DNA of 64,000 bases from Streptomyces sp. MspMP-M5 (lineage in GTDB: Bacteria; Actinomycetota; Actinomycetes; Streptomycetales; Streptomycetaceae). How positions within the stretch are numbered: the stretch's first letter is position 1; each line of letters starts with the position of its first letter. This document shows, piece after piece, positions 25,427 through 33,818 of the stretch. The translations under genes were made by a program, and so were the position numbers. The notes under the pieces are model-generated. The model made no database searches and was not told the DNA's origin. It saw nothing but the letters and a program-made list of their open reading frames with translations. The stretch is from positions 62,001 to 126,000 of the forward strand of contig NZ_KB891877.1 in assembly GCF_000373585.1 (NCBI RefSeq). The letters are read 5' to 3'.

Positions 25427-27292
25427 TCACCGCCCGACCGCGTACCCCTGCATGCCGCGCGGATTGGCCGCGGCCGACAGCACCCCGGTCCGCGGGTCGC
25501 GGGCCACCGCGCACAGCCGCCCCTCCGACCAGGCGCCGCCCACCGTGACGTCGTGGCCGCGGCGCCGCAGCCCGTCGATGACCGCGTCGCCGATCCGGGA
25601 TTCGACGGTGACGCCGCCGGGCCGCATGACGCGCGGGAAGAAGGAGCCGGGGAAGGAGTCGTGGTGCCAGTTCGGGGCGTCGATGGCGCCCTGGAGGTCG
25701 AGGCCGCCGCGGACCTGCGGGCGCAGCGCCACCGCCAGGAAGAAATGCAGCTGCCACTGGTCCTGCTGGTCGCCGCCGGGGGTGCCGAACGCCATGACGG
25801 GGACGCCGTCGCGCAGGGCGAGGGACGGGGTGAGGGTGGTGCGGGGGCGGCGCCCGGGGGTGAGGGAGTTGGGCAGGCCCTCCTCCAGCCAGGCCATCTG
25901 GAGGCGGGTGCCGAGCGGGAAGCCGAGGCCGGGGACGACGGGGTTGGACTGGAGCCAGCCGCCGGAGGGGGTGGCGGAGACGAGGTTGCCCCAGCGGTCG
26001 ACGATGTCGATGTGGCAGGTGTCGCCGCGGGTGGTGCCGTCCCGGTCGACCTCGGGGGCGACGGCGGGCGGTTCAGCGCGGCCGTGCGCGGCGGTGTTGA
26101 GGCCGCGGGCCATGGTCGGCTCCCCCGCGCCGCCGGCCAGGAGGCCCGCCGCGGCGGACCCGCCGGTTCCGGTGGCCACCGCCAGGGCGTGCTTGCTCAG
26201 CCGCGGGTTGCGGCCCTCGGGGCTGCCGGGCCGCAGCGCGTACGAGGCGCGGTCGCCGATGAGGGCGCGGCGGGCGGTGTTGTAGTCGTCGCCGAGCAGG
26301 GTGGCGAGCGGGACGTCGGCGGCGTCGCCGTACCACGCCTCGCGGTCGGCCATCGCGAGTTTGCTGCCCTCGATGAGGAGATGGACGTATTCCGGGCTTC
26401 CGTAGGCGGGCAACTCCTCGGGCAGCAGGGCGAGTTGCTGGAGGAAGACGGGGCCCTGGGTCCAGCCGCCGGCCTTGGCGACGGTCCAGCCGTGCCAGTC
26501 GTGGGTGACCGGGTCCTCGTAGGTGGCGGTGTAGGCGGTCAGGTCGTCGCCGGTGAGGGTGCCGGCGTGCGGTTCGCCGGAGGTGTCCATGGCGGGGCGG
26601 GCGGCGAAGTCGGCGAGCGCCTCGCCGATGAAGCCCTCGCGCCAGATGCGGCGGGCGGCCTCGATCTGTGCCTCGCGGTCGGCGGAGGCGGCCGCGGCCT
26701 CGGTGAGGAGGCGGCGCCAGGTGGCGGCCAGGGGGCGGTTGGTGAGGAGTTCGCCGGGGCGGACGGCGCGGCCGCCGCGGAGGTAGAGCTCGGCCGAGGA
26801 GGTCCACTCGGTCTCGAAGAGCGTGCGGACGGTTTCCACGGTCTCCCCGATCCGTTCGACGGCGGGGTGACCCTGCTCGGCGTATCCGATGGCGTAACGG
26901 AGCACCTCGGCCAGGGACTTGGTGCCGTGGTCGCGCAGCAGCAGCATCCAGGCGTCGAAGGCGCCGGGGACGGCGGCGGCGAGCGGCCCGGTACCGGGGA
27001 CGAGGTCGAGGCCCAGGGAGGTGTAGTGGGCCACGGTGGCGCCGGCGGGGGCGGGGCCCTGCCCGCACAGCACCCGCACCGGTCCGTCCGCCGGGGCCAG
27101 GATGACGGGCACCTCGCCGGCCGGCCCGTTCAGGTGCGGTTCGACGACGTGCAGCACGAACCCGGCGGCGACGGCGGCGTCGAAGGCGTTGCCGCCATCC
27201 TCCAGTACGGCCATCGCGGACTGGGACGCCAGCCAGTGGGTGGTGGCGGCCATGCCGAAGGTGCCGTGGAGGGTGGGGCGGGTGGTGAACAC
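25427..27292 (-). CDS. Gamma-glutamyltransferase family protein, cytosolic (YwrD-like)
   Basis: The protein has 621 residues from the GTG at 27292, with GAGGAG upstream; the much longer open frame upstream runs through the SDR gene and is not coding. The Ntn-hydrolase fold is seen from THWLASQSAMAVLEDGGNAFDAAVAAGFVLHVVEPHLNG at the N-terminus to the catalytic threonine in DTCHIDIVDRWGNLVSATPSGGW (about residue 440) and FGTPGGDQQDQWQLHFF. It has no signal peptide, so it should act in the cytosol, unlike the secreted paralogue at 51-53 kb. It probably cleaves itself before the Thr and hydrolyses gamma-glutamyl or related amides. Neighbours give no pathway. Confidence 0.9.
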   Translation of the reverse strand: MFTTRPTLHGTFGMAATTHWLASQSAMAVLEDGGNAFDAAVAAGFVLHVVEPHLNGPAGEVPVILAPADGPVRVLCGQGPAPAGATVAHYTSLGLDLVPGTGPLAAAVPGAFDAWMLLLRDHGTKSLAEVLRYAIGYAEQGHPAVERIGETVETVRTLFETEWTSSAELYLRGGRAVRPGELLTNRPLAATWRRLLTEAAAASADREAQIEAARRIWREGFIGEALADFAARPAMDTSGEPHAGTLTGDDLTAYTATYEDPVTHDWHGWTVAKAGGWTQGPVFLQQLALLPEELPAYGSPEYVHLLIEGSKLAMADREAWYGDAADVPLATLLGDDYNTARRALIGDRASYALRPGSPEGRNPRLSKHALAVATGTGGSAAAGLLAGGAGEPTMARGLNTAAHGRAEPPAVAPEVDRDGTTRGDTCHIDIVDRWGNLVSATPSGGWLQSNPVVPGLGFPLGTRLQMAWLEEGLPNSLTPGRRPRTTLTPSLALRDGVPVMAFGTPGGDQQDQWQLHFFLAVALRPQVRGGLDLQGAIDAPNWHHDSFPGSFFPRVMRPGGVTVESRIGDAVIDGLRRRGHDVTVGGAWSEGRLCAVARDPRTGVLSAAANPRGMQGYAVGR

Positions 27293-27507
27293 GGGGGCTC
27301 CTCGTCGTCGTGGGGCATGGCGGCTCTTGTGGGGCGTGGCGGCCCATGGCGGCCGGCGGGGCGTACGGGTCACCCGTACTCTCCCCGGACTGGGCGGCTT
27401 CTCACCCTCCCCGCACGGGTGGGCGCCCCACGCGGGTGCCGGCGGCCTCCGCCACCGCCGCTCGGCACAGCCCTGCCCCGGCTGCCGGACCCGCCGGGCT
27501 GACGCGG

Positions 27508-28278
27508 TCACGCCTGACGGGTCGGCAGCACGATCGCCTGGCGCAGGTTGACATGGCGGGCACGGCTGGTCGTGAAGGCGATCAGGTCGGCGATGTCGTC
27601 GGCGGACAGTCCGATCAGCGCGTCGAACATGCCGTCCAGCTGGCCGGAGAGTTCCGCGTTGTCGACGTGGTCGGCGAGTTCGGTGTCGGTCAGGCCCGGT
27701 TCGATGTTGGTGACGCGGACGTCGAGCGGGCCCAGTTCGGTGCGCAGGGACTGCGAGAGGTAGGTCAGCGCGGCCTTGGTCGCGCCGTAGACGGCGTAGT
27801 GGGGGAACGGGACGTGCGCGCCGATCGAGGAGATGTTGACCAGGTCCGCGGTCCGGCCCGCCGCGGCGGCCGCGATCAGGTCGGGGGTGAAGGCGCGGAT
27901 GACGCGCAGCGCGCCGGTCACGTTGGTGTCCAGCATGCACTGCCACTCGTCGGTGCGGCCCGCCGTGACGGGGTTGGGCAGCATCACGCCCGCGGCGTTG
28001 ACGACGAGGTCGACGGCGCCGTACGCGGTGTGCACCTGCCGTACCGCGGCGTCCACGCAAGCGGCGTCGGTGAGGTCGGTGGGGACGGCGAGGGCCTGGC
28101 CGCCGGCCGCCTCGATCTTGCCGGCCAGGTCGGTCAGGTCGGTCAGCCGCTCGGCCCGGCGGGCGAGCAGCGCCACCCGCACACCGTACGAGGCGAGCAG
28201 CCGGGCGGTGGCCTCGCCCATGCCGCTGGCGGCTCCGGTGACAACGGCGGTGCGGCCGGTGAGGGTGTCATACGACAT
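27508..28278 (-). CDS. SDR family NAD(P)-dependent oxidoreductase
   Basis: The protein has 256 residues from the ATG at 28278, with AGGAGA upstream. Classical SDR motifs: TGAASGMGEATARLL, NAAGVMLP, VNISSIGAHVP with the catalytic Ser, and YGATKAAL with Tyr/Lys. The C-terminal part (TDTELADHV, TSRARHVNLRQAIVLPTRQ) resembles the YdfG/serine-dehydrogenase-like group. It is divergent from an MmyB-type regulator gene, an arrangement common in Streptomyces, and an 8-11-8 inverted repeat lies between them. It is very probably the direct target of that regulator. The substrate is unknown. Confidence 0.92.
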   Translation of the reverse strand: MSYDTLTGRTAVVTGAASGMGEATARLLASYGVRVALLARRAERLTDLTDLAGKIEAAGGQALAVPTDLTDAACVDAAVRQVHTAYGAVDLVVNAAGVMLPNPVTAGRTDEWQCMLDTNVTGALRVIRAFTPDLIAAAAAGRTADLVNISSIGAHVPFPHYAVYGATKAALTYLSQSLRTELGPLDVRVTNIEPGLTDTELADHVDNAELSGQLDGMFDALIGLSADDIADLIAFTTSRARHVNLRQAIVLPTRQA

Positions 28279-28369
28279 GGGATCTCCTGGGGTGGTGGTC
28301 GCCCCGGGGCGTCTCCCGGCGACGTCCACCACCTTGCGGCCAGCCGGCGCGGCGGCCCAGAGTGGCGGT

Positions 28370-28396
28370 TTTCCTGGGTTTGCCAGTACCAGGAAA
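28370..28396. promoter_or_regulatory. Inverted repeat operator of the MmyB/SDR pair
   Basis: TTTCCTGG (28370-28377) and CCAGGAAA (28389-28396) are perfect 8-bp arms 11 bases apart, AT-richer than the surroundings. They lie 17 bases upstream of the -10 box (28414-28419) of the regulator gene and about 90 bases from the SDR start. A perfect 12-bp palindrome (CGCCCCGGGGCG, 28300-28311) lies nearer the SDR gene. Confidence 0.65.
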
Positions 28397-28413
28397 GACG
28401 GGGGGCCGGGGCC

Positions 28414-28419
28414 TAGGAT
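28414..28419 (+). promoter_or_regulatory. -10 box of the leaderless MmyB-type regulator transcript
   Basis: TAGGAT is seven bases before the ATG at 28427. No ribosome binding site is present. Confidence 0.55.
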
Positions 28420-28426
28420 CGCCGGT

Positions 28427-29302
28427 ATGGACACACCCATAGGCCGGGAGATCGGCGACTTCCTGCGCTCGCGGCGCGCCCGTATCCGGCCGGAGGAGGT
28501 CGGGCTGCCCGGCCACGGCAGGCGGCGGGTGCCGGGACTGCGCCGGGAGGAGGTCGCCCAGCTCGCGGGCGTCAGTGTCGACTACTACATCCGTCTGGAG
28601 CAGGGCCGCGGCCCGTCGGTCTCGGACGCCGTGCTGGATGCGATCGGACGGGTGCTGCGCCTGGACGACACCGAGCAGGAGTACCTGCGCAAGGTGGCCC
28701 GGCCGGGCGCGCGCCGCCCGTCCGCGGGGCCCCGGGCGGCCGCCGACGGTCCCGCGGCCCAGAAGGTCCGCCCCGGCCTGCGGCTGCTCCTGGACACCCT
28801 GGACCGGGCCCCGGCGTTCGTCCTCGGCCACCGTATGGACGTGCTCGCCTGGAACGACCTCGGTGACGCCGTCGTCGGCTTCTCGCGGCTGGCGCCCCGG
28901 GACCGCAACATTCCGCGTCAGGTGTTCCTCGACCCGCGGGCCCGTGAGACGTACCCGGAGTGGCCGGCGGTGGCCGCGGAGACCGTCGCGCATCTGCGCC
29001 TGTACGCCGGCAACCATCCACAGGACCCCCAACTTGCCACGCTCGTGGGCGAGTTGTCGCTCGCGAGCGAGGACTTCCGCCGCCTGTGGGCGGACCACCA
29101 GGTCCGGGAGAAGTCCCACGGCGACAAGCGCCTGGTGCACCCCGTGGTCGGCGAACTGGCCCTGCCCTACGAGACGTTGACGGTGGCGGGCGAGCCGGAC
29201 CAGATGCTGGTCGTCTACACCCCGGAGCCGGGCTCGCGGACGGAGGAGCGGCTGAAGCTGCTGGCGAGCTGGGCGGCGACGCCCGCGGCCCCCCAGGCGT
29301 GA
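28427..29302 (+). CDS. XRE-HTH regulator with MmyB-like ligand domain
   Basis: The protein has 291 residues. The N-terminal XRE HTH (about 8-85) reads IGDFLRSRRARIRPEEVGLPGHGRRRVPGLRREEVAQLAGVSVDYYIRLEQG, the unmistakable start of the MmyB family. The C-terminal PAS-like domain (about 110-280) has VLGHRMDVLAWNDL and FLDPRARETYPEWPAVAAETVAHLR, and ends with VVYTPEPGSRTEERLKLLASW. Family members bind fatty-acid-like ligands in known structures and usually control the adjacent SDR gene. The SDR gene here is divergent and the shared region holds an inverted repeat, so autoregulation plus control of the SDR is likely. Confidence 0.93.
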   Translation: MDTPIGREIGDFLRSRRARIRPEEVGLPGHGRRRVPGLRREEVAQLAGVSVDYYIRLEQGRGPSVSDAVLDAIGRVLRLDDTEQEYLRKVARPGARRPSAGPRAAADGPAAQKVRPGLRLLLDTLDRAPAFVLGHRMDVLAWNDLGDAVVGFSRLAPRDRNIPRQVFLDPRARETYPEWPAVAAETVAHLRLYAGNHPQDPQLATLVGELSLASEDFRRLWADHQVREKSHGDKRLVHPVVGELALPYETLTVAGEPDQMLVVYTPEPGSRTEERLKLLASWAATPAAPQA

Positions 29303-29420
29303 CGGCACACACCGTACGCACGCACCGCAGGCACCCACCGTGCGGTTACCGTGTCGGGAGAAATACGGAAAACCCGGCACCGTATCGGAGCACGGTGCTT
29401 TACGAGGCGGAGAGTGTGGA

Positions 29421-30485
29421 GTGCACGGCGAATACAAAGTCCCGGGCGGCAAGCTGGTGGTCGTCGATCTGGAGGTCGAGGACGGCCGGCTGAGGAACGT
29501 CCGGGTGGCCGGTGACTTTTTCCTGGAACCCGACGAGGCGATCCTGGACATCAACTCCGCGCTGGAAGGCGCCCCGGTCGACACCGACACCGCGGGCCTG
29601 AAGAACCGCATCGACATCGCGCTCCCCGAATCGGCGGTGCTCTTCGGTTTCACCAGTGAGAGCGTCGCCGTCGCGGTGCGCCGGGCGCTCGCCCAGGCCA
29701 CCGACTGGAGCGACTACGACTGGCAGCTCATCCACACCGCGCCCCAGCCGCCGGCCCTCCATATGGCCCTCGACGAGGTCATCACCACGGAGGTGGCGGC
29801 GGGCCGCCGGCCGCCCACCCTCCGGGTCTGGGAATGGGACGCCCCGGCCGTCATCATCGGCAGCTTCCAGTCCCTGCGCAACGAGGTCGACGCCGAGGGC
29901 GCGGCCCGCCACGGCGTCACGGTGGTGCGCCGGATCTCCGGCGGCGGGGCGATGTTCGCCGAGCCGCAGAGCACCATCACCTATTCCCTCGCGGTGCCCG
30001 AGGCCCTGGTTTCCGGACTGTCCTTCGCGGATTCCTACGCCTATCTCGACGACTGGGTGCTCACCGCACTCGGCGACCTGGGAATCAAAGCGTGGTACCA
30101 GCCGCTGAACGACATCGCCACCGAACTGGGGAAAGTGGCCGGCGCCGCGCAGAAAAGAATGGTCGGCCCGGGCGGCGGCCCCGGCGCGGTGCTGCACCAC
30201 GTCACCATGTCCTACGACATCGACGCCGACAAAATGCTCGATGTGCTGCGCATCGGCAAGGAAAAGCTCTCCGACAAGGGGACCAGGAGCGCCAAGAAGC
30301 GCGTCGATCCGCTGCGCCGCCAGACCGGACTCCCCCGCGAAGCCGTCATCGAGAAAATGATCGACTCCTTCCGCTCGCGCTACGGCCTCACCCCCGGCGA
30401 GGTCACCCCCGAGGAACTCGCCCGCGCCCAGGACCTCGTCCTCGGCAAATTCCAGAACGACGAGTGGACGGCGCGGATTCCCTGA
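29421..30485 (+). CDS. lplA: Lipoate--protein ligase with N-terminal accessory domain
   Basis: The protein has 354 residues from the GTG at 29421, with GGAG eight bases upstream. Residues 1-90 (HGEYKVPGGKLVVVDLEVEDG, then VAGDFFLEPDEAI) are the lipoate-ligase accessory (C-terminal/LplB-like) domain. Here it is placed first; in E. coli LplA it is last. Residues 100-354 are the BPL/LplA catalytic fold with the lysine-containing binding loops (RRISGGGAMFAE, AAQKRMVGP). It attaches free lipoate to E2 and GcvH lipoyl domains using ATP; octanoyl transfer is also possible. It stands alone between the MmyB regulator and a hairpin-rich gap. Confidence 0.86.
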   Translation: MHGEYKVPGGKLVVVDLEVEDGRLRNVRVAGDFFLEPDEAILDINSALEGAPVDTDTAGLKNRIDIALPESAVLFGFTSESVAVAVRRALAQATDWSDYDWQLIHTAPQPPALHMALDEVITTEVAAGRRPPTLRVWEWDAPAVIIGSFQSLRNEVDAEGAARHGVTVVRRISGGGAMFAEPQSTITYSLAVPEALVSGLSFADSYAYLDDWVLTALGDLGIKAWYQPLNDIATELGKVAGAAQKRMVGPGGGPGAVLHHVTMSYDIDADKMLDVLRIGKEKLSDKGTRSAKKRVDPLRRQTGLPREAVIEKMIDSFRSRYGLTPGEVTPEELARAQDLVLGKFQNDEWTARIP

Positions 30486-30498
30486 GCCGCCGGCGCCG

Positions 30499-30519
30499 CG
30501 CCGGCCCTCACGGCCGGCG
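30499..30519 (+). terminator. Hairpin terminator after the lipoate ligase gene
   Basis: CGCCGGCC (30499-30506) and GGCCGGCG (30512-30519) are perfect arms around CTCAC, 13 bases after the stop codon. There is no U-run. Confidence 0.6.
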
Positions 30520-30602
30520 GCGCTAGGTCCTGTCGTCTCAGCGGGCCCGCCGTCGCCGCGGCGAAGACGGTCACCGCGACGGCAAACGCTGACCGGCCGT
30601 GG

Positions 30603-30655
30603 CCGGGCGTTCGCCCGGATGGGCTTTCGCACGGCTGCCTGACGGAGCGTCAGGC
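30603..30655. other. Two perfect short hairpins in the 405-base gap before the molybdoenzyme
   Basis: The gap 30486-30890 has no ORF. Besides the terminator it holds CCGGGCG-TT-CGCCCGG at 30603-30618 and GCCTGACG-GAG-CGTCAGGC at 30637-30655, both perfect. A related GCCTGACGAAGCCTCAG element follows at about 30711. A TAAGGT box at 30835-30840 lies about 50 bases before the molybdoenzyme start and could be its -10, but no -35 was recognised. Confidence 0.45.
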
Positions 30656-30890
30656 GACTCCAGACGGGCGGTTTTCGTTCCGGCCGGCCATCCGCCGCGC
30701 AGGTGGCCACGCCTGACGAAGCCTCAGCTCAGCGGCGTGCCCGGCAGCCCGGGGCACACGTCGGACCGGGTGCGCGTCGACCGGGCACGCGGGTACGCCG
30801 GGATTCGCAGCCGGAGTTGGGCGATCACGCAGCGTAAGGTCGGGAGCGGCCGGCCGGTCTGGGCGGACCAGTCAGGGAAGGGAGCAGACG

Positions 30891-33299
30891 ATGGCTGACC
30901 GGATCGGCGATGTGTGGGGCAAGCGGACCCCCTATCCCGCCGGCGGCAGCTGGCCGCTCCGCGTCGACGCATGCCTGGCGATCCCGCACGACCACGTCGA
31001 ACGGTGGGTGCCGTCGGTCTGCGTCCTGTGTTCCAACGGCTGCGGGCTGGACATCGCCGTCTCCGACGGCCGCATCGTGGGGGTGCGGGGGCGCGCCCAG
31101 GACCGCGTCAACCATGGCCGGCTCGGCCCGAAGGGACTCTTCGGCTGGCAGGCCGGCCACTCGCGGGACCGGCTGCTCCACCCGCAGATGCGGATCGACG
31201 GAGCGCTGCGGCAGGTCGACTGGGAGACGGCCATGACGGCCGTGGTCGAGCGTTCGCAGGCCGTCCTCTCCCGGCACGGCCCGCTGGCCATGGCGTTCTA
31301 CACCAGCGGCCAGCTCTTCGCGGAGGAGCACTACGCCCAGGCACTGATCGCCCGCGGCGGGATCGGCACACCCCATCTGGACGCCAGCACCCGACTGTGC
31401 ACCGCGACCGCGCAACGGGCGCTGATCGAGAGCTTCGGCAGCGACGGGGACCCCGGCTCGTACACCGACATCGACCACTGCGACACGCTGTTCCTCGTCG
31501 GCCACAACGTCGCCGAGAGCCAGACGGTGCTGTGGGCGCGGATGCTCGACCGGTTGCACGGTCCGGACCGCCCGCGGCTGATCGTCGTCGATCCGCGGCT
31601 GACACCGACCGCCCGCGCCGCCGACGTGCACCTGCCCGTCCGTCCGGGCACCAACGTCGCCCTGCTCAACGCGCTGCTGCACGAACTGATCCGGAACGAC
31701 CGGATCGACCGGGCCTTCGTCGACGCCCGCACCACCGGCTTCGCCGAACTGGCCGAGACCGTCGCGGACTATCCCGCCGAGCGGGCCGCCGAGATCTGCG
31801 GCGTCCCGGCGCACCTCGTCCGGCGGGCGGCACACCTCATCGGGACCGCCCACCACCTGGTGTCGACCGTCCTCCAGGGCGTCTACCAGTCGCACCAGGC
31901 CACCGCGGCCGCCGTGCAGGTCAACAACATCAACCTCGTCCGCGGCATGATCGGGCGGCCCGGGGCCACGGTCTTCCAGATGAACGGCCAGCCCAGCGCC
32001 GAGAACGCCCGGGAGGCCGGCGCCGACGGTTCCCTGCCCGCCTTCCTCAACTGGCAGAACGACGCCCACGTCCAGCACCTGGCCGACCACTGGAACGTCG
32101 ACCCGCTGCGCATCCCCCACTGGGCGCCGCCCACGCCCGCCATGGAGATCTTCCGGCACTGCGAGACCGGTTCGATCAGGTTCCTCTGGATCACCGGGAG
32201 CAATCCCGCCGTCTCCCTTCCCGACCTGCACCGCATCCGCGCCGTCCTCGGATCCGAACGGCTCTTCCTGGTCGTCTCCGACGCCTTCCCGACCGAGACC
32301 ACCGCCCTGGCGGACGTGGTGCTGCCCGCCGCCATGTGGGGCGAGAAGACCGGCTGCGTCACCAACGCCGACCGCACCGTCCACCTGTCCCACAAGGCCG
32401 TCGAACCGCCCGGAGAGGCCCGCAGCGACTTCGCCGTCCTGCTCGACTACGCCCGGCGGATGCACCTGACCGACCGCGACGGCGACCCGCTGCTGCGCTG
32501 GCACCAGCCGGAGGACGCCTGGCACGACTTCATCGCCCTGACCAAGGGGCGGCCCTGCGACCAGTCAGCGCTCACCTACGAGCGGCTGCGCAGCAGCGAC
32601 GGTGTGCAGTGGCCCTGCACGGAGTCCGCCCCCGACGGCACCGAGCGCCTCTACACCGACCACCTCTTCCCCACCGCCGCCGACCGCTGCGAGGACTACG
32701 GGCACGACCTCGCCACCGGCGCCCGGCACGAGCCCGACGAGTACCGGCTCCACGACCCCGCGGGACGGGCCGTCCTGAAGGCGGCGCACTACCTGCCGCC
32801 GCACGAACTCCCGGACGAGGACTACCCGTTGCAGCTGACCCTCGGCCGCAGCGTCTACCACTGGAACACCCGCACCAAGACCGCCCGTGTCCCCGAACTC
32901 GTCGACGCGGCACCGGAGGTGTGGGTGGAGCTGCACCCCGACGACGCGCACGGCCGGGACATCGCCGAGGGCGACCTGGTCCGGGTGTCCTCCCGCCAGG
33001 GCGAGGTCGAGGCTCCCGCCGTGCTGCGCGGCAGCCGCCCCGGCCTGGTGTTCGTCCCGTTCCACTACGGCTACTTCGACCAGACCGACCCCGACCGGCA
33101 CAACCGGGCCGCCAACGAACTCACCCACACCGCATGGGACCCGGTGTCCGGACAACCCGTCTACAAGGCCACTCCGGTGCGGCTGACCAAGGTCGCCGAC
33201 GCCGAAGCCGGCGGCCGGCCGGTCGTCGTCACCGACGCGGGGCTGAACGCCACCGACGGCGCCGGCGGCCCCACCGATGCCACGGAGCCGCAACGATGA
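30891..33299 (+). CDS. Molybdopterin oxidoreductase (NapA/NarB/formate dehydrogenase-like) lacking the fourth cluster cysteine
   Basis: The protein has 802 residues; the ATG at 30891 follows AAGGGAGCAG. The N-terminal Mo-bis-MGD motif is C44-x2-C47-x3-C51 (VPSVCVLCSNGCGLD). The expected fourth ligand, normally Cys in 'GRLCxKG', is Gly79 (NHGRLGPKGLFGW), so a full 4Fe-4S cluster would need another ligand; a 3Fe-4S cluster as in arsenite oxidase is possible. Cys170 (ASTRLCTATA) is in the position of the molybdenum-ligating Cys of nitrate reductases. C-terminal MGD-binding segments (SVYHWNTRTKTARVPELVDAAPEVWVELHP, VFVPFHYGYFDQ) are intact. There is no Tat signal, so it is cytosolic. The closest families reduce nitrate or oxidise formate; the substrate is unproven. 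Its stop overlaps the next start (ATGA). Confidence 0.88.
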   Translation: MADRIGDVWGKRTPYPAGGSWPLRVDACLAIPHDHVERWVPSVCVLCSNGCGLDIAVSDGRIVGVRGRAQDRVNHGRLGPKGLFGWQAGHSRDRLLHPQMRIDGALRQVDWETAMTAVVERSQAVLSRHGPLAMAFYTSGQLFAEEHYAQALIARGGIGTPHLDASTRLCTATAQRALIESFGSDGDPGSYTDIDHCDTLFLVGHNVAESQTVLWARMLDRLHGPDRPRLIVVDPRLTPTARAADVHLPVRPGTNVALLNALLHELIRNDRIDRAFVDARTTGFAELAETVADYPAERAAEICGVPAHLVRRAAHLIGTAHHLVSTVLQGVYQSHQATAAAVQVNNINLVRGMIGRPGATVFQMNGQPSAENAREAGADGSLPAFLNWQNDAHVQHLADHWNVDPLRIPHWAPPTPAMEIFRHCETGSIRFLWITGSNPAVSLPDLHRIRAVLGSERLFLVVSDAFPTETTALADVVLPAAMWGEKTGCVTNADRTVHLSHKAVEPPGEARSDFAVLLDYARRMHLTDRDGDPLLRWHQPEDAWHDFIALTKGRPCDQSALTYERLRSSDGVQWPCTESAPDGTERLYTDHLFPTAADRCEDYGHDLATGARHEPDEYRLHDPAGRAVLKAAHYLPPHELPDEDYPLQLTLGRSVYHWNTRTKTARVPELVDAAPEVWVELHPDDAHGRDIAEGDLVRVSSRQGEVEAPAVLRGSRPGLVFVPFHYGYFDQTDPDRHNRAANELTHTAWDPVSGQPVYKATPVRLTKVADAEAGGRPVVVTDAGLNATDGAGGPTDATEPQR

Positions 33300-33802
33300 A
33301 GACGGACAAGGCGGGCGCCCTCCTGCGCGAACTCCACGACGCCGTGACGGACTTGGCGAAGACCTGCCGCAGCGTCGCCGAACGCCAGGCGGCGGACCGC
33401 GGCACGTACTACCCGGCCCACACCGTCGCCGCGCAGTGCGACCGGCACGCCGCGCGAATCCGGGCCTGGGGGGAGCTTTTCGAGGTGCGCCTGCACGCCC
33501 CGGCGGCCGCGCCCGAGCCGCTGTCCGCGGTACGGGACGCCGTCCGCCACACGTCCGCGGCGTTCCGCGGCGACCGCCCGGAGGCGGGCGTGGCCCTGCT
33601 CCACGACCTCTGCCACCTCCACGAGAAGGCGCAGCGCGTCCACATCCACTGGGTGATGCTCGGCCAGGTCGCCCGGGCGCTGCGCGACCGCGCGCTGCTC
33701 GCCGAGGCGGCCGCCCTGCACGACGAGACCCGCACCCAGATCAAGTGGATCACCACCCGGATCAGGGAGGCGGCCCCGCAGGCCGTCGCGGTCGCCGACT
33801 GA
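33296..33802 (+). CDS. Small helical protein coupled to the molybdoenzyme (unknown function)
   Basis: I do not recognise a named family. The protein has 168 residues, and its ATG overlaps the stop of the molybdopterin oxidoreductase gene, so the two are translated together and probably act together. It is predicted all-helical, with four or five long amphipathic helices. It contains a His-rich helix pair (LLHDLCHLHEKAQRVHIHWVM, about 100-121, then AALHDETRTQIKW near 143-155) that could bind metal or contact a partner. There is no signal peptide or membrane segment. It could be a dedicated chaperone, electron-transfer helper or ferritin-like metal protein for the molybdoenzyme; these are guesses from shape and position. 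Confidence 0.75.
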   Translation: MKTDKAGALLRELHDAVTDLAKTCRSVAERQAADRGTYYPAHTVAAQCDRHAARIRAWGELFEVRLHAPAAAPEPLSAVRDAVRHTSAAFRGDRPEAGVALLHDLCHLHEKAQRVHIHWVMLGQVARALRDRALLAEAAALHDETRTQIKWITTRIREAAPQAVAVAD

Positions 33803-33818
33803 CCGGACACCGTGCCTC

